Positions 16,980 through 51,000 of a stretch of 64,000 bases of DNA are shown here, piece by piece. Each line of letters starts with the position of its first letter. The first letter of the stretch is position 1. The stretch spans positions 1,130,021 through 1,194,020 of the forward strand of contig RPFO01000595.1 in assembly GCA_009746045.1 (NCBI GenBank). Direction: 5' to 3'. The translations under genes were made by a program, and so were the position numbers. The DNA is from Mesostigma viride. Taxonomy: Eukaryota > Streptophyta > Mesostigmatophyceae > Mesostigmatales > Mesostigmataceae. The notes under the pieces are model-generated. The model saw only the letters and a program-made list of their open reading frames with translations. It did not search any database and was not told the origin of the DNA.

Positions 16980-17475
16980 CATGCCACATATCACCAGCAC
17001 CATCAAGCAGAGGCGCCTGCTGCTAGTAGGGCACTTAGCTCGCACCAACCACTGAGGTAGAAACCTCACGCGTGGCCCCTCTGCAGGGCTGCGCCCCGCC
17101 CAGCCGGGCCAGCACCTCCTCACGTGGGCCGGGCCCAGCCAGGTTAGACGCCGCAAGGCCCGCACCTTCAAAGAGCAGCTCGTAGAGGACATGGGGTCCT
17201 AGGCCTCTCCGTGATTTGGAAAAAGATGATGGACAAGGCCAAGTGGGCCAGGTCAGAGGACAAAAAAACCCCGGCAGTGGGGAAGGAGCGTGTTTGCAAA
17301 CGCGGGAGGCATGCTAGACAAGACCCCTAGGGTCGCGAGCACCATAGATATAGAATAGGATTGTTTTGTAGATAGCATGTAGATAGCTTTTTTAGCATGT
17401 AGATAGCATGTAGACGCAGTCACGTGTCTATTAATTAATTAATTAATTAATTAATTAATTAATTAATTAATTAAT
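16980..17475 (+). mobile_element. LINE family X ORF2 C-terminus and 3' end (5'-truncated)
   Basis: MPHITSTIKQRRLLLVGHLAR is the characteristic 'RRL..GH..R' tail of LINE ORF2 proteins. In shifting frames it is followed by QVRRRKARTFKEQLVEDM and SVIWKKMMDKAKWARSEDKK, which ends at a TAG near 17,330. The 3' end has 'gacgcagtcacgtgtctatt' and a long (TTAA)n tail (17,429-17,474). Confidence 0.75.
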
Positions 17476-17514
17476 GTAGATAGCTTAGACCGGTAGGATT
17501 GCGTGTAGCCATCC

Positions 17515-17570
17515 TTCCATTGGGGTTAATGCTCCGTGACTCCCCAACGCGAGCACGGGTTTAATTAATA
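17515..17570 (+). mobile_element. Family Y 3' end (solo tail)
   Basis: 'gctccgtgactccccaacgc' with 'gagcacgggtttaattaat'. One base of the terminal hairpin is mismatched compared with 15,805-15,818. Confidence 0.6.
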
Positions 17571-17727
17571 AAGTTGTGTAAAAGAATAGAGTCTGTAATT
17601 CGAAAAACGCTAGTAGGAGGAAAAAGTCTAATAAGATCCAACAAGCCTCCCCCGGTAGGGAAGGTGTGCACTTGCCATGGGCGCAATTGTACCAATCAGG
17701 GCCCTGCCTCCCAGACAAGTGCCTGTT

Positions 17728-17815
17728 ATAATTAATTAATTAATTAATTAATTAATTAATTAATTAATTAAACTCGTGCTTTGTTGGGGAGTCACGGAGC
17801 ACCGAAGTGCTTTTA
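17728..17815 (-). mobile_element. Family Y 3' end, opposite orientation, with (TTAA)n tail
   Basis: On the minus strand it reads 'cttcggtgctccgtgactcc' then 'ccaacaaagcacgagttt' and about ten TTAA units. Confidence 0.65.
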
Positions 17816-18750
17816 AGATGTGACCGTTGAATACAATAGCCATTGAGTGCAGAAAGAGAGCCAGTAGTTGCAAACGAGAAAGGGATACTTGGTCAAAAGT
17901 CAAAACACCACCCAGTTCCCTCACGCCAGCAACCATTGACAGCAGATGCGGCCACAACTTAGCACTGCTTACAAGATACTCCACATCATCGGGCTGCCTC
18001 ACTATCAGCCAGCCTCCTTGTCACGCACACGAGCCACAGGCATAAGTACCCTAGTCCCCCGGTGTCGTTATAAGGATGGAACATCTGGTAGCCACTTGAC
18101 GCAGCAAGTCATTGAGCGGACACAATGAAACAGCACTTCCTCACTACCAGCATCTCCTTCAGGCATACTTCGATTGCCAGGGTGTGTATGGGCTTGGAGA
18201 CCACCACCAGCTGTCTGCTGTTTGCAACTTGGCAAAAAGAAAGTGCTCGCGCAGAGATTGGCTGGCATTCTTTGGCTCCACCTCCTCGTCTCTATTAGCC
18301 TCGGTTTATCATCCCGTTGCTGCGCACTGGCCACATTGCTAGGACATGATGGCTGGGCGCGCTCATGCACTTGCTGCACGGCATGGCATCAAGGGTGTGT
18401 TCTTCAGTTCATACTACTAACCTTACAACATTGGCTGATTAGACTTGCCAGGAAGCTCTGCGGTCCTCACTCTGGCATGGACTAGAACTAGTTCTACGCC
18501 ACTGGCCCACTGCTCTCCATCCATATTCACGTGCCCAAGTGCAGCTGTCGTACAGGCCTGCAGGTCTCACACAGTTACCCTTGCCCTTGATCATATCCCT
18601 ACCCTGGGGATAGCCGTGGGGAAGGCTGACGGTGCCAAAAATGCCACAACCATCAACGCAGTGTCCAAACCTGCCAAAAGATTTGCAAGATGAGCCCGCA
18701 GCTTTGCAATAACTACAGTCTCGCAAAGCAACCCCCTACTGCCAGCACGT
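17816..18750. other. No gene recognised
   Basis: Mixed-composition sequence between the transposon block and pseudogene A. ORFs on both strands show no recognisable domain. The WD40 exons that a complete paralogue A would need were searched for here on the minus strand and not seen. Confidence 0.5.
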
Positions 18751-19971
18751 ACCATGCTCTTCTTCAGCTTTGCCAGCTCAGCGCCCTGCTCGGCGATCTT
18801 GAGGTTGGCCTGTTGGAGTGCAACTGACAGGGAGGCCACATGCTCCGCCATGGAGTCTTGCAGGTGATCCCTCATGTCGCCCCGGGCCACCAGCACAATT
18901 TATTCATACAATGATTCATTAACATGCATGAAGGACAATGCCCACGGATGCCAGCGGCCACCCATCAGAGGTCATTGTAGCTCAAAGTGCCGGAATGAAG
19001 CGAAGTACATGTTCAATATATGGAGGATAGCCACAGCAGCTTGTCGATGCTGCATCGGTGCAGGGTGTCCGAACAAGTCAAGTTCGGACGAGACAGTTTA
19101 GAACAACATGGGGTTATTGCCCACTGATTATTAATGCTGAAAGGCGATAGATCTAAATTGCGACTTGGCTTGCTGCCCACAAGCAAGCCTACCAGGCGGA
19201 AGCAGCGGATGCTGAGAGGAAGCCTGACAATTGCTGCTTGGGAATGGCAGGCTGTCACCCCGCCACAATGAGGCACGGTCGGCAACTGCTCCCTCACCTG
19301 CACTTCTTGTACGTAAGACGGCCTGCTCGTCCCCTGATTGTATCAACCCCCCAGGCACCCCCCCAGCGCACCAGCCTACGGCAGCAACAGCGCAATGTCC
19401 AGCCTGCCTGCCGCCCTGGCTGCAAGGCTGTTAGTGCTGGCAAGGTGGAGGGATGGAAGGATGAAGAGACAGAAGGAGAGAGGAAAGAAAGAGATGCTGC
19501 CCAGAGGCGCAACGAAACGGATTCAACATATCCATGATGAAGGGAGGGATGGGCACCGGAGAGGAGGTGGGACAAATGGACAGGAGACTTGAGCAGATGG
19601 ATGCATGGCACAGAAATGAATGGCAGGCGCGTGGGCATACCAATGGGCAGATGGGGTTGCAGATGTGCAGCGCCCCGGGCACAGGATTAGATGGGGGGTG
19701 CAAGCATGGGTCGGATGCTGGGCATGCACCATGCCAATATGGCCGGGTAAAGCCCTTGGATGCGCTGTACCCCGCGAGATCCAGTTGGTCCTACGCGGAT
19801 GACGGTAGAACAGGAAGCGCGTGGTTCTACAATAGATAAGTAGCCCTATTGCATAGCCCATGCAACTCGGTCCACTACAGCTTTGCGCGCGAATGCAGCT
19901 GCTGCCACAGGAGCATTAGCAAAATCCCTGATTGGTTTCCCTATCCGCTTCTAGCATCTCCATAGGCCATC

Positions 19972-20148
19972 TCCCCTGCTTCAGGCATCCAGGCACTTGG
20001 CAGGTTACTGTAGCTGCGAAAGTGGAGATGAGAGCGAAAAGAGGTATCCTCCACACCCACCTGCTTCTGGCATCCAGGTACCGCGCAGGTCACTATAGTT
20101 ACAGGAGTGCGAGCCACAGTGAGTATGAAAGGTATCCTCCACACCCAC
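19972..20148 (-). repeat. Two extra tandem copies of the 3' end of A's zinc-finger exon with its donor
   Basis: A unit of about 87-89 bp, 'cctgcttctggcatccaggt' to 'ggtatcctccacaccca' (plus strand), is repeated below exon 2. It carries the codons for GCQKQ and the GTGGGT donor. Confidence 0.75.
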
Positions 20149-20618
20149 CTGCTTCTGGCATCCGGGTACCGCGCAGGTCATCATGGCACGGCTGCACTCG
20201 GTGTCGATGTGAGCGCGCATGGCCTCTCGTTGCACCGTTTTCCCGCAGCCTCCGTTGTGCTGGCACGCGACACCCACGCCTGGGCAGGTGTACTGCCGGT
20301 GATTCTGTTGTGTGAATGTGGATGGAAACAATGAAGGCGCACCAGCGAGCACGAGGACAGTGCTCACATGGGGGAATTAAACAAAGTTGAGAAAAAACTG
20401 CCACGAGCCTCCTGTGTGTAAGCGCAGCATTAAAATTAATGCTTGCTAATGCAAACGATCAACTTGCAAACTTTATATACATGCAGGAAAATATAGAGGT
20501 TCCCTCACGGTCCTGTGCCTAGCGGTTTGTGAAGTCGTGATAACAACTACAGGAAAAGACTATAGGAAAGAATGCCCGGTGCGCCATGGCCAGGGAGAGC
20601 CAAAGCATCTGCTTGGTA

Positions 20619-20656
20619 ACCTGCTCGTCTTGGTACTAATTGATGCTGGCGTTCCA
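20619..20656 (-). repeat. Duplicate of the end of A's exon 1
   Basis: 'acctgctcgtcttggtact' and 'gatgctgg.gtt' recur from 20,707, where they encode the end of exon 1 and its donor. Confidence 0.7.
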
Positions 20657-21179
20657 ATGCTTCCAGGGGATGATGCGTTCCCTAAGAAATAGTAACAAAC
20701 AAGCATACCTGCTCGTCTTGGTACTTGATGCTGGTGTTGCACTGGGCGCAGGGGACCGTGCGATGCAGGCATGCCTTCAAGTGCTTCGGCATATCCTCTC
20801 GCATTACCATCGCCATGCATCCACTGTTGCGGCAAGGCTCGATAGTTTTACCACAAGAGGACACGTGGCTTTGCAGCTTTCCGAGGGTCACAATCGCTGG
20901 GCATCCGCGCGCTGCATTGTCGCATGTGATTTCAAAGTCATCCAGCTGGTTCCTCAATAGCCTGTGAGCTGGTTTAACCGCGCTCACGGCCAGTGGCTGC
21001 CTACAGGTAGGGCAATTCTTGTCCCCCGGTCGTCCCAGCCAGCTTGTCAAGCACTCCCGACAGGCAAGGTGCTCGCATGGTCCCTCCACGGGATTCTGTA
21101 GCACTCCCGTGCAGATTATGCAGACCATGTCGTCAGGAACTGGCCGAGGTTTCATAACGCGGGCAGGGTCGATAGCCAT

Positions 21180-22205
21180 GGTGGGCCACGCTAGGTAATA
21201 CCGGCTATGCCACCAAGAGTGCTCAGAGCCGGTGATCAATGCATGTCGCAAACGAGTGCCGAGGCGATACTAATGTAGTCAATCCGCACTACTAATGGCG
21301 CGCATGAACCGACGGTCGACAAACGCTACACGACGTAAATTAAGGCGGCAGTGCAAAGAACTAAGCTGTTGGCACGAACTGATGGGCACACTTCCCCACA
21401 ATATTGTTGCTGGCGTATCCAGTTGCAAGCAGGCCTAGACCGCACAGGAGCACGGCTTGCTCGCTAATTTGGCAGTGAAAATAACTCACATTAACGGTCG
21501 GCAAAATTTTCGCGTGGGCGCGTGGCATGGGTGGTGGCGTCGACTATTCTGACTATTTACTAATAAGAACTTGTAAACAGTGTATAATGGACTCGATTAC
21601 AATTTAAATAGTGGATAATGGACATGAAAAGGTGGTGACATCATTATGAATGGACATGGAGACTCATGAGGTGCAAGCTTATAAAATAGATTCGCAACTC
21701 TACCATGACTCTGTTAGCGTACTTACTTCAGAATTCTGAGGTGTACAGTGTTCTGATTTGTACTGTACCTGAAAGTGCCACCTGGCGGATAGACCACAGT
21801 ATGTAGGCTATGTATCGATAGGACTCATAGGCTTCGATACTCGATAGGTCTCGTCGTCTCGTCGTAGCTTGGGTTTTTCCCGGGGTTCGCCAGCTGTGAC
21901 TGTGGGCTGCGGCCAGTTTCTGGGTGGCAATGTTTTGACCTTCCTACTGTAGTTTCAACGCAACAGCTTCGGACCTTAGCCTTTTTCTGACGTTGTGGTA
22001 TATTCAGTACGCAAAGGCGACGCAGCATGATTATGCCTGGGCGGAACAGCGCGCCAGCCTTGTGAAAGATATCGCAAAATTACTGGGTTGTGTCGCGGTT
22101 TTCCATTTCGCAATCGACCGGTACGGTGCTGTAACGTCTCGCGCTATCCTTAACCTTGACGACGACGACGCCGCCGCCGCCGACGACATATATCTACCGT
22201 GCACC
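21180..22205. promoter_or_regulatory. Head-to-head spacer between paralogues A and B
   Basis: A 1,026-bp region between opposed start codons. A frame upstream of B's ATG stays open from 21,993 and includes an Asp/Ala run, but paralogues have no such extension. Confidence 0.5.
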
Positions 22206-26749
<4,544 letters not shown>

Positions 26750-26756
26750 GCAGGAA

Positions 26757-27690
26757 TAGAGGTTTACCATCGCTGAGGACATCAGCGGACGCCCACCGTG
26801 CTGGGACGCGCCTTTTAGAAGCCTGGATCCCATCCATCTCAACTACTGCCTATGATGGCTGCATCGTCAAGCTATGGGCTGCGCGAGATGCTGGTGGACC
26901 TGGGCCAAAACAATGTGGTGTCGCATATAGCAAGGTGGCAGGACGGGTAGTCAGGGCAACTGGTGTCAAGGCACGGGTCGGTTTGCTCATCGTCCAGAAG
27001 CTGATGGAGATCGAGCGGCACTCGCACGTGATGCATATATCAGTTGACCGTGACGGGGTCGCTCAAGGACAGGCTTACGCGCTGGGATGCGCTGCATGCG
27101 ATACTTTGGCATCTTGCAAGAGTGAACCCCGAGGACTTGGGGTCCGGATTGAGGTGCTGGGGGTTACTTTGTAAAAATTGTATGACCGCAGAGACCGTGA
27201 GTGGCGCCCCAAAAGTGCGTGCAGATCATTGATGACCTCATTGTGGAAAAGAGCAATTCAGATCTACATAATATTTCTGTCTGGGTTGTACTTCCGTACG
27301 AGCCTTGAGGTAAACCTTTTTCACGAATCCGTGCTGGCCATGGTTCTTAGAACTAGTTCTAATACTGTTTACAAGCGCCATGTTAGTCTCTGTAAGAAAG
27401 CCGCCGAAAGAAATAAGCACACAAAGTCCAGGGAATATGTAGTCAAGCAAGTAGTGATGAGTAGTAGTGTAGTCAGCAAGTAGTGATGAAGGAGACCACC
27501 CCCAAGCCTGTGGGGGCTCTGCGTGTGACCAAGTATGGCATTCATAGCGATTCGGGCCGCGGTGCCCACACCCCTGTAACTAGGACCTAGATAGCTTATA
27601 CCAACCATTCCATCCCATGTTCCCCTCCCACTGAGGACTTATGCTCACGTGACGCAGTCACGTGTCTATTAATAAATTAATTAATGTAGT
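26757..27690 (+). mobile_element. LINE family X: degenerate coding remnant and complete 3' end
   Basis: Patches in different frames look once-coding (REMLVDLGQNNVVSHIARWQ, then LKDRLTRWDALHAILWHLAR, then IIDDLIVEK). The last 35 codons are intact: MKETTPKPVGALRVTKYG, then HSDSGRGAHTPVTRT and stop near 27,590. The 3' UTR has CATTCCATCCCATG, 'ctgaggacttatgctcacg', the hairpin CACGTGAC-GCA-GTCACGTG (27,646-27,664) and a TTAATAAATTAATTAATG tail. The 3' end is secure. Attribution of 26,757-27,300 to the same element is tentative. Confidence 0.65.
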
Positions 27691-28079
27691 CAAGCCGGTC
27701 ATTAATTAATCATTTAATTTTAAGTGAGACAACTAGTCCTGGACGCATGGCGTACCAACGTCATGGAATGACTAGAGCAGTTGTCCTGTGAGGAAAGGCG
27801 CGAAGACCGCGGATGCTGCGTGCTGTCTGTTAGAAGATCTGCACGAAGGGAGACAAGTAGGGAACAGATTTGTAAAAACACATGGAATAAATGTTTCTGG
27901 GAGGAAAGTAAAAAGAAATCGAAAGAAAAATAAGATAGAGAAGAAAGATATATAAAGAAGTGAAAAGGAGAAGAAAGAGCACATAGAGGTCATTGCTGGG
28001 GACGGTGAGGCATAGTCAATGTTGGATTTAGGGCCTGGAGTATAATTATTGTTGTAAGCACCCATTTAATGAATGAATG

Positions 28080-28140
28080 TCCCATTAAGTAAGTAAGTAC
28101 TTGCGTGTCATGCGCAGAGGCATGCCACCGAGTACCATGT
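28080..28140 (-). mobile_element. Weak retroelement tail on minus strand
   Basis: On the minus strand 'gcgcatgacacgcaagtactt' is followed by ACTTACTTAATGG, resembling the tail at 55,510-55,562. Short and diverged. Confidence 0.35.
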
Positions 28141-28411
28141 TAATCTCATTAAAAAATAATTACACAAAAGTTAAACAAACAAAGATCGTCTGCATCATGT
28201 CCCCTTGGGGAGCCACGGATTATTAACCCTCAAATGTGGTAAGATGCCCTCGAACGTGGTATGATGCTAACCTAACGTATACTAGCCTAGGTAGCAGGGC
28301 CCTGATTGATACAATTGCGGCCACGGGGGGGGGTGCGCGCCTTTCCTACCGAGGCGGGCTTGCCTGTGCTGTATACCTCTGCATGCTGACCTTGTCCATG
28401 GCAGGAATTTC

Positions 28412-28973
28412 CATGCCACTGCCATGTGGGACGCAGGGACCGCTGTAAGAGCCGCTATGCGCCCCAAGGAGCCATATGGGTTGCTTGCCGATGTGCTGCC
28501 CCTTTGGCGAGCACATGGGCTGACTGCTGTCCTATGGTACATCCAACATATCCTCGTCCGGCCCGATGCAGGTATGCGTGCAGAAAAGGGCACTTATCGG
28601 TTGGTTGATCGCGCATGGCATGTGAGGGGCGGCGATGCCCAAAGTCCTCCCTTTCAATGCCCCCCAGCATCCTTCTTCGTATTCCACTTGCATGCTGTGC
28701 ATGCAGCACCAAGTGCAGCAGCAGCTTCTTTGAGTCATCAACACGATGGGATGCGCCAGACCTGGACATGGGCGAGGCAGACACACGAAAGGGGCATGCA
28801 GCCAGACAAAAAAACATTACCTTCATCAAAGAAAAATGTTCACAATCGACCAGAAAAAGGAGAGCAAAAATCGTATGATGTCAACTATGTTGAGGTGGAG
28901 AGCGAGGCAGTGCTGGCAAGGCTCTGCTTGGACGGTGCGTGCCCAAGCAGCAGCTGAAGAATCAGAAACCATG
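28412..28973 (+). other. Unidentified open segments between B and C
   Basis: After an AG at 28,406 a frame is open to GTATGC at 28,571 (ends GLTAVLWYIQHILVRPDA). A second short frame ends VNYVEVESEAVLARLCLDG near 28,960. Neither is recognisable and they may be chance. Nothing else is seen in 28,140-29,340. Confidence 0.25.
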
Positions 28974-29347
28974 AAATTACAGGTCTGTGTGCGCCCAACC
29001 CATGGGCACGCACAACTTACAAACAGTGTTAATATAATTATCATCAAATTCCTTCAGACTGGTCGTGAGAAGCTCTAAATGGCCATGCCCGCAGCCCGCT
29101 GGTTCCTTTCAGGTGCAGTAGGAGAGAGGTACGCCCGCTTTATTAGCCAGCCAACCAGCCAGCCAGCTAGCTAGCCAGCAGGCAAGCCAATGCCGCCAAG
29201 ACTAGGGGGTTTAATAGACACGAATCCCTAAACATGCACACCAACACACACAAGACAGCTACTGGCTAAGATAAAGTCCTTGCGAATGCTGATCCCAGAA
29301 ATGCAAAGCAGGGAGAGTTGTTCTCGATAAAATTGGTTATTTCACAT

Positions 29348-46291
<16,944 letters not shown>

Positions 46292-48070
46292 GGCGGCACA
46301 CGATAGTCGACACCCACGTCTGCTCTATTGACCGCCGCCGTTTGGTGCGACAAGGACGTACAAGCAGCCGGAAAGGCAGCAATTAAATTAGTTCTATCAA
46401 CAAAAGCGCGACATTGGCGTAATGCACTCGGGATCAGCGAGCAGGTAGTGGAAGTGCCCTAGACCCGGGCGGGGGGTCACCCGCGCCGCCGCGCGGAGAC
46501 TAGCCGGCATTGCGGGCATTGATGGTTCATTACTTCAATAAACATGGCTAGAACATCTTGGTATAAATGGAACAAGGGACGCCGGAGTCAGCAACTCGTG
46601 TAGAAAGTCCAGGCCGACAGTACTAGGCGATTGCTGATGTAGCGGAGTCTATCACGTGCAGCTTCAAAATTCTTGACGTCGGCCACTGCGGATTGCGGCT
46701 CGTACAGTGCTGTTCATGCAAGAGCAGCCCGTGCTATAGAATATCGATGTCCCTTGCCTGCCTCGCCAGCAAAACTTAACCCTTAATTACGGCGATCACT
46801 TTTTAACGCCATGCACATTATGCATCCTCTCCATGTCAACGCAAGTATCTCGGTTTGGTGCGTGACAAGGAACAATGCCAGTCTTGAACTCTTGATTCCA
46901 GTCGGTGTTCTGCTAGCATGCTAGTACCCCGGAAATGTGGGAATATTATAAGTGGCACAAGCCCCAAACGGATTCCGTCATTCCGATGCAACACCCGATG
47001 CACTAACCCGTTCGCAGCAAGAGTGAAACTCGAAAGGAACTGACGGTATGGCGGTATGGATGGTAACATCCATATTTTTTCTCGGGCCATGGCTGACATC
47101 ATGCTCCGCCGTACGCGGGCTGATTTTGCGGTGCAGCAGGGCTATTAGGTTCCTCCCGTTAGGCGTTTCCATTGGTCTTATCGTAGTATAGAGCTTTGAC
47201 ATGGCTCTGTATATAGGTTTATAGCTGGGCGTTTGCTTTGGTTTGAGTGATTTCACTCTGCTGTAAGTATAATTATATTTTTAATCCATTTTTTTTTACG
47301 TGTATGCGCGCGTGGTGAACTGGTGTTATGGACTTGGTCCTTGTGCGATCGGCCACAGGCCCGGCCACTGGCCACTGGCCAGCGGGCAGCGATTTCGGGG
47401 AAATGGGTATATTTTATTAGCCAATTATGGACCAAAGAGGTGAGAGGGGAAATGAGTATCAGCGAATCCTAATGAAGGTGGGCACACACACGTGTGGCGG
47501 TGACGGCCAGCGGGCAGCGATTTAAGCGAAGGGTTGGCGATTCAAGAAGATGTGAATTACTTCCGTTATTTCCGTAGATATTCCCAGTTGTTGTTGTTGT
47601 TGTTCAGACCCACGCCCGTAGTTATTTTCGTAGATATTCCCAGTACCTATGCTCACGTCGTGTAATGCGACTACGGTAACCGTACTTAGGGCCCCTGTTT
47701 CGCCAAATAACGTGGCGTGCCTTCAGCGAGGCGCACGACAAACAAACATGCTGGCGAGTTCGCAACATCCACACATTACAGAGCAAAGAGAATCCCTCGA
47801 AATGTGTGGTTCGGGATTACTGTAATTGTAAGAAAATTTATAGCCCACTGGTTATGGAAGATGTCCGCAATTCCCTGGTCTCTCCGTTCGGTTGCATGCC
47901 ATTTGTAACATGACAAAAGGATAATTGTGCCGTTACGCTTGCGCTGATCTGCGCGGCAATGTCGTGTGCGTTCGATGAGTGCCGCCTTCTAATAATGTCA
48001 GCTTGGAACCATATTTGAACTGTGCATGGTCACGTTGGAATAGACGACGGTGTTACCTAGCATGGACACC
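46292..48070. promoter_or_regulatory. Head-to-head spacer between paralogues C and D
   Basis: These 1,779 bp separate opposed ATGs. They contain two copies each of 'cagcgggcagcgattt' (near 47,380 and 47,506) and 'cgtagatattcccagt' (near 47,573 and 47,631). No ORF is convincing and promoter elements are not distinguishable by eye. Confidence 0.5.
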
Positions 48071-51000
48071 ATGGCTGTGGATCCTGCCCGCGTTGTCAGA
48101 CCTCAACCTATTTCCGAAGACCTGGTGTGCAATATATGCACGGGCGTGCTACAAGATCCTGTGGAAGGACCCTGCGAGCACCTCGCATGTCGCGAATGTC
48201 TGGATGGCTGGCTTCAGCGGTCCGACGACAAAACTTGCCCAACTTGCAGGCAGCGTTTGATGCCAGACACCATCAAACAAGCTCACCGGGTAGTGAGGAA
48301 TCAGCTTGACGCGATGGAGGTGACGTGCGATAACGCAGCGCGCGGATGCCCAGCAGTCGTCGCACTCGGCGCACTGCGAAACCACCTTGTGTCCTGTGGC
48401 AAGGCCATCGGAGGGTGCCCGAACGACGGCTGCGACGCGACCGTCCTGCGGGAGGATCGTGAGAACCACTTGCAGGCGTGCTCGCATCGCATCGTCCCCT
48501 GCAGCCGGTGCAATGCTAGCGTCAAGCACCAGGACAAAGAGGTGACTTGCACGCAACTGACACTACGGATTTTGCTGCCCACTAATCACTATGCATTGAT
48601 AATTCTCTATTTTGATGGGCGACGGTTTGACTTTAGTGAAGAGTATGAGAACTTTTAGTCCCCCCTGCATGCACTCCTATAAGAGGTCAGTCCATTGCGG
48701 TTTTATATAGATTTTTACTTTGGTATTGCAAGCTGATGTGTATATGCATATGATTCGTAGGAGATCGTGAGAAAACAAGCAAATAATACACCGGCTTGTA
48801 CTTCCTTTCCTGCCCTCCCCGTGTGATGGAACCTGCATGGACTTACTTCAAGCAGGCGCACCTGCGCACTACTTGCCCGGCCGTGGAGGTGGCGTGCCAG
48901 CACAACGGAGGCTGCAGGCAGACAGTGCGGCGTGATGCGATGGCCACCCACGTTGCCACTGAGTGCAGCCGAGCCATGGTGACCTGCGCGGTACCAGGGT
49001 GCCAGAGACAGGTAAGGAACACGAAGGAGAAATACCGGTGGTCATTAACTGGTAGTTGCCTCGAGCGCAGTGGCAGCCTACATTACCCTCTGAGACATGT
49101 GTGGCAGCAAGGGTTTTCATTATGTTGTTCTCCCTTCTGCCATCCCACCCTTCTCTCCCTCTCGCCCTTCAGCTCCTCACCCCTCCCACCCCATCTTTTC
49201 GCCGTCGTGCATGTCCCTAGCCTGTTAATCGATTTGGAGGCAGAGTGATATATGGCTATCCGTATGTCGCTTTGTCACCTTGTTTCATCCATCGGTCTGA
49301 TGGTTTGTCGTTTTTCTTGGTTTCCTTGCTTTCTTGGTTTTCTTGGTTTTCTTGGTTTTCTTGGTTTTCTTGGTTTTCTTGGTTTTCTTGGTTTTCTTGG
49401 TTTTCTTGGTTTTCTTGGTTTTCTTGGTTTTCTTGGTTTTCTTGGTTTTCTTGGTTTTCTTGGTTTTCTTGGTTTTCTTGGTTTTCTTGGTTTTCTTGGT
49501 TTTCTTGGTTTTCTTGGTTTTCTTGGTTTGTTGGTTTCTTGGTTTGTTGGTTTCTTGGTTTGTCTGAACGCCAGCCTAGCTGCCCGTCTTTTTGGCATTG
49601 CTTTTGAGTGAGGTTGTACCTGTGGACGTTGTGCAGTGGGCTAGGGGCTGGGCTTTCCATGTGAGTCATGCGCGATGGGAACAGCATGTTTTACTTACTG
49701 CAGAGAATAGAAACTTTTGTGATGGTCTGCATGGGAGTTTTGCCAAATGTCTACTCTGAGTCATCTACTGTTTTCTGCGTCTCTCTGATCGGCATTTCGC
49801 TGCCTGTCCTACTAAGCACATTGGCCTCTCTACTCACAGGCCGCTGTGCCTTCAATGACTGCCTGGCCATTTGTTTCTTGGCCCAATCTCTAATCATGCG
49901 TGGGTTTTTATGTGCGCAGGTGGTACGGGGCGACATGAGGGCGCACCTGCAAGACTCCATGGCGGAGCACATGGCGTCCCTGTCGGTTGCACTCCAACAG
50001 GCCAACAGCAAGATTGCGGCGCAGGATGCCGAGCTGGAGAAGCTCAAGACAAGCGCTGTGGGTTTCTCATGGCCATGGCATATCTATATAAAAAATTTAA
50101 TATGCAAGATATTTCCAGGGAAGCGTACATGTTGCTGCCATCAGAGGCAACACCTGGTGTTACTCGAAAAGCAAGCACTTAACAGTACTGTAAGAGCAGC
50201 CGGCCGCCATCCGGGTGTTGATGACCCAGTGCACTTTTTAAACTGATACTTCATCATCTGGTGAAGGAACGTGCTGTCAATCGAGCCTGCAATGTCCTTG
50301 AGACAGAATGAGCCTGCACATCTCGTGCTTGTACTTTTAATGGTCTGCAATTTGGCATAATCGTGGCAGTCTGCGGGGCTGATAATGGGTGACATTGTGA
50401 AGTTGTTGGCTATCTGGAGAAGTAGGAGCCTGCCCGGTCAAACTTCTTGTGGTTCAGGCACCTTGGCATGATGGTGGCACCCTGTAGGAACGATGGGTGG
50501 CACTGTGTTCATTGCAAAGATACCTGGAGATAGGTGCTGCAGAGGCTGTGCTGGGGGCATTGTGCTTGTAAACCCCCGTGTGCCTATAATACCCAGTTTC
50601 ACGGCTTGCCTGCAGCCAACAGTGAGCCCACCGCGGGTTTGGTCTGACTGCAAACCAAGCAGCTTTTGTCAAAGATGTCGTTTTTAAAGTGGTTACCATT
50701 TATGTATGGTGCAGCAGAAACAGAGGGCACAAGGGGGTGGAATTGGGGGGTAACAAGAGAAACTCAGATCTCGTGAGGCCTTGGAGCACTTTCCAGCCAT
50801 TTCACTGCTTGTGCAATGCCAGTTAGAGCTGCCATGCAGAACTTCACTAACGTGTGCTACTTAGTTTGCCTTGTCTCCTTGCAGACATTTAGAGACTCCT
50901 ACACATGGCTTGCATAATGCTCACGATCCTGGGATTGCCACACTGGCTAATAGCGCAGCGTGCAGAAGTCATGTACTGCCTACTTAATTTCACTAGCCTA

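Larger units (their letters stand above)
18753..21179 (-). pseudogene. TRAF7-like paralogue A: RING, TRAF zinc fingers, coiled coil; truncated and decayed
   Basis: Exon 1 (21179-20709, 157 codons) begins MAIDPARVMKP and carries a C3HC4 RING (CIIC, CEHLAC, CREC, CPTC) and TRAF-type fingers (CDNAARGC...HVSSC, then CRNSGC). Exon 2 (20304-20149, 52 codons) carries another finger (CQHNGGC...HIDTEC). Exon 3 (18890-18753, 46 codons) is coiled coil (LQDSMAEHVASLSVALQQANL). Lengths equal those of paralogue D exactly. Exon 3 has lost its acceptor: the bases before it read CTG instead of CAG, with an in-frame stop just upstream. No WD40 exon follows, and retroelements begin below 17,815. The RING implies ubiquitin-ligase ancestry. 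I infer a pseudogene, although exons 1-2 alone could encode a short RING protein. Confidence 0.72.

Noticed and set aside
21993-22205. N-terminal extension of B with DDDDAAAADD
   Set aside because: The frame is open upstream, but paralogues A, C and D start at the equivalent of 22,206, so the extension is probably 5' UTR.
49245-49611. Membrane protein with FLGFLGFLG repeats
   Set aside because: Translation of a 9-bp noncoding repeat in D intron 2. Paralogous exons 2 and 3 lie on either side.
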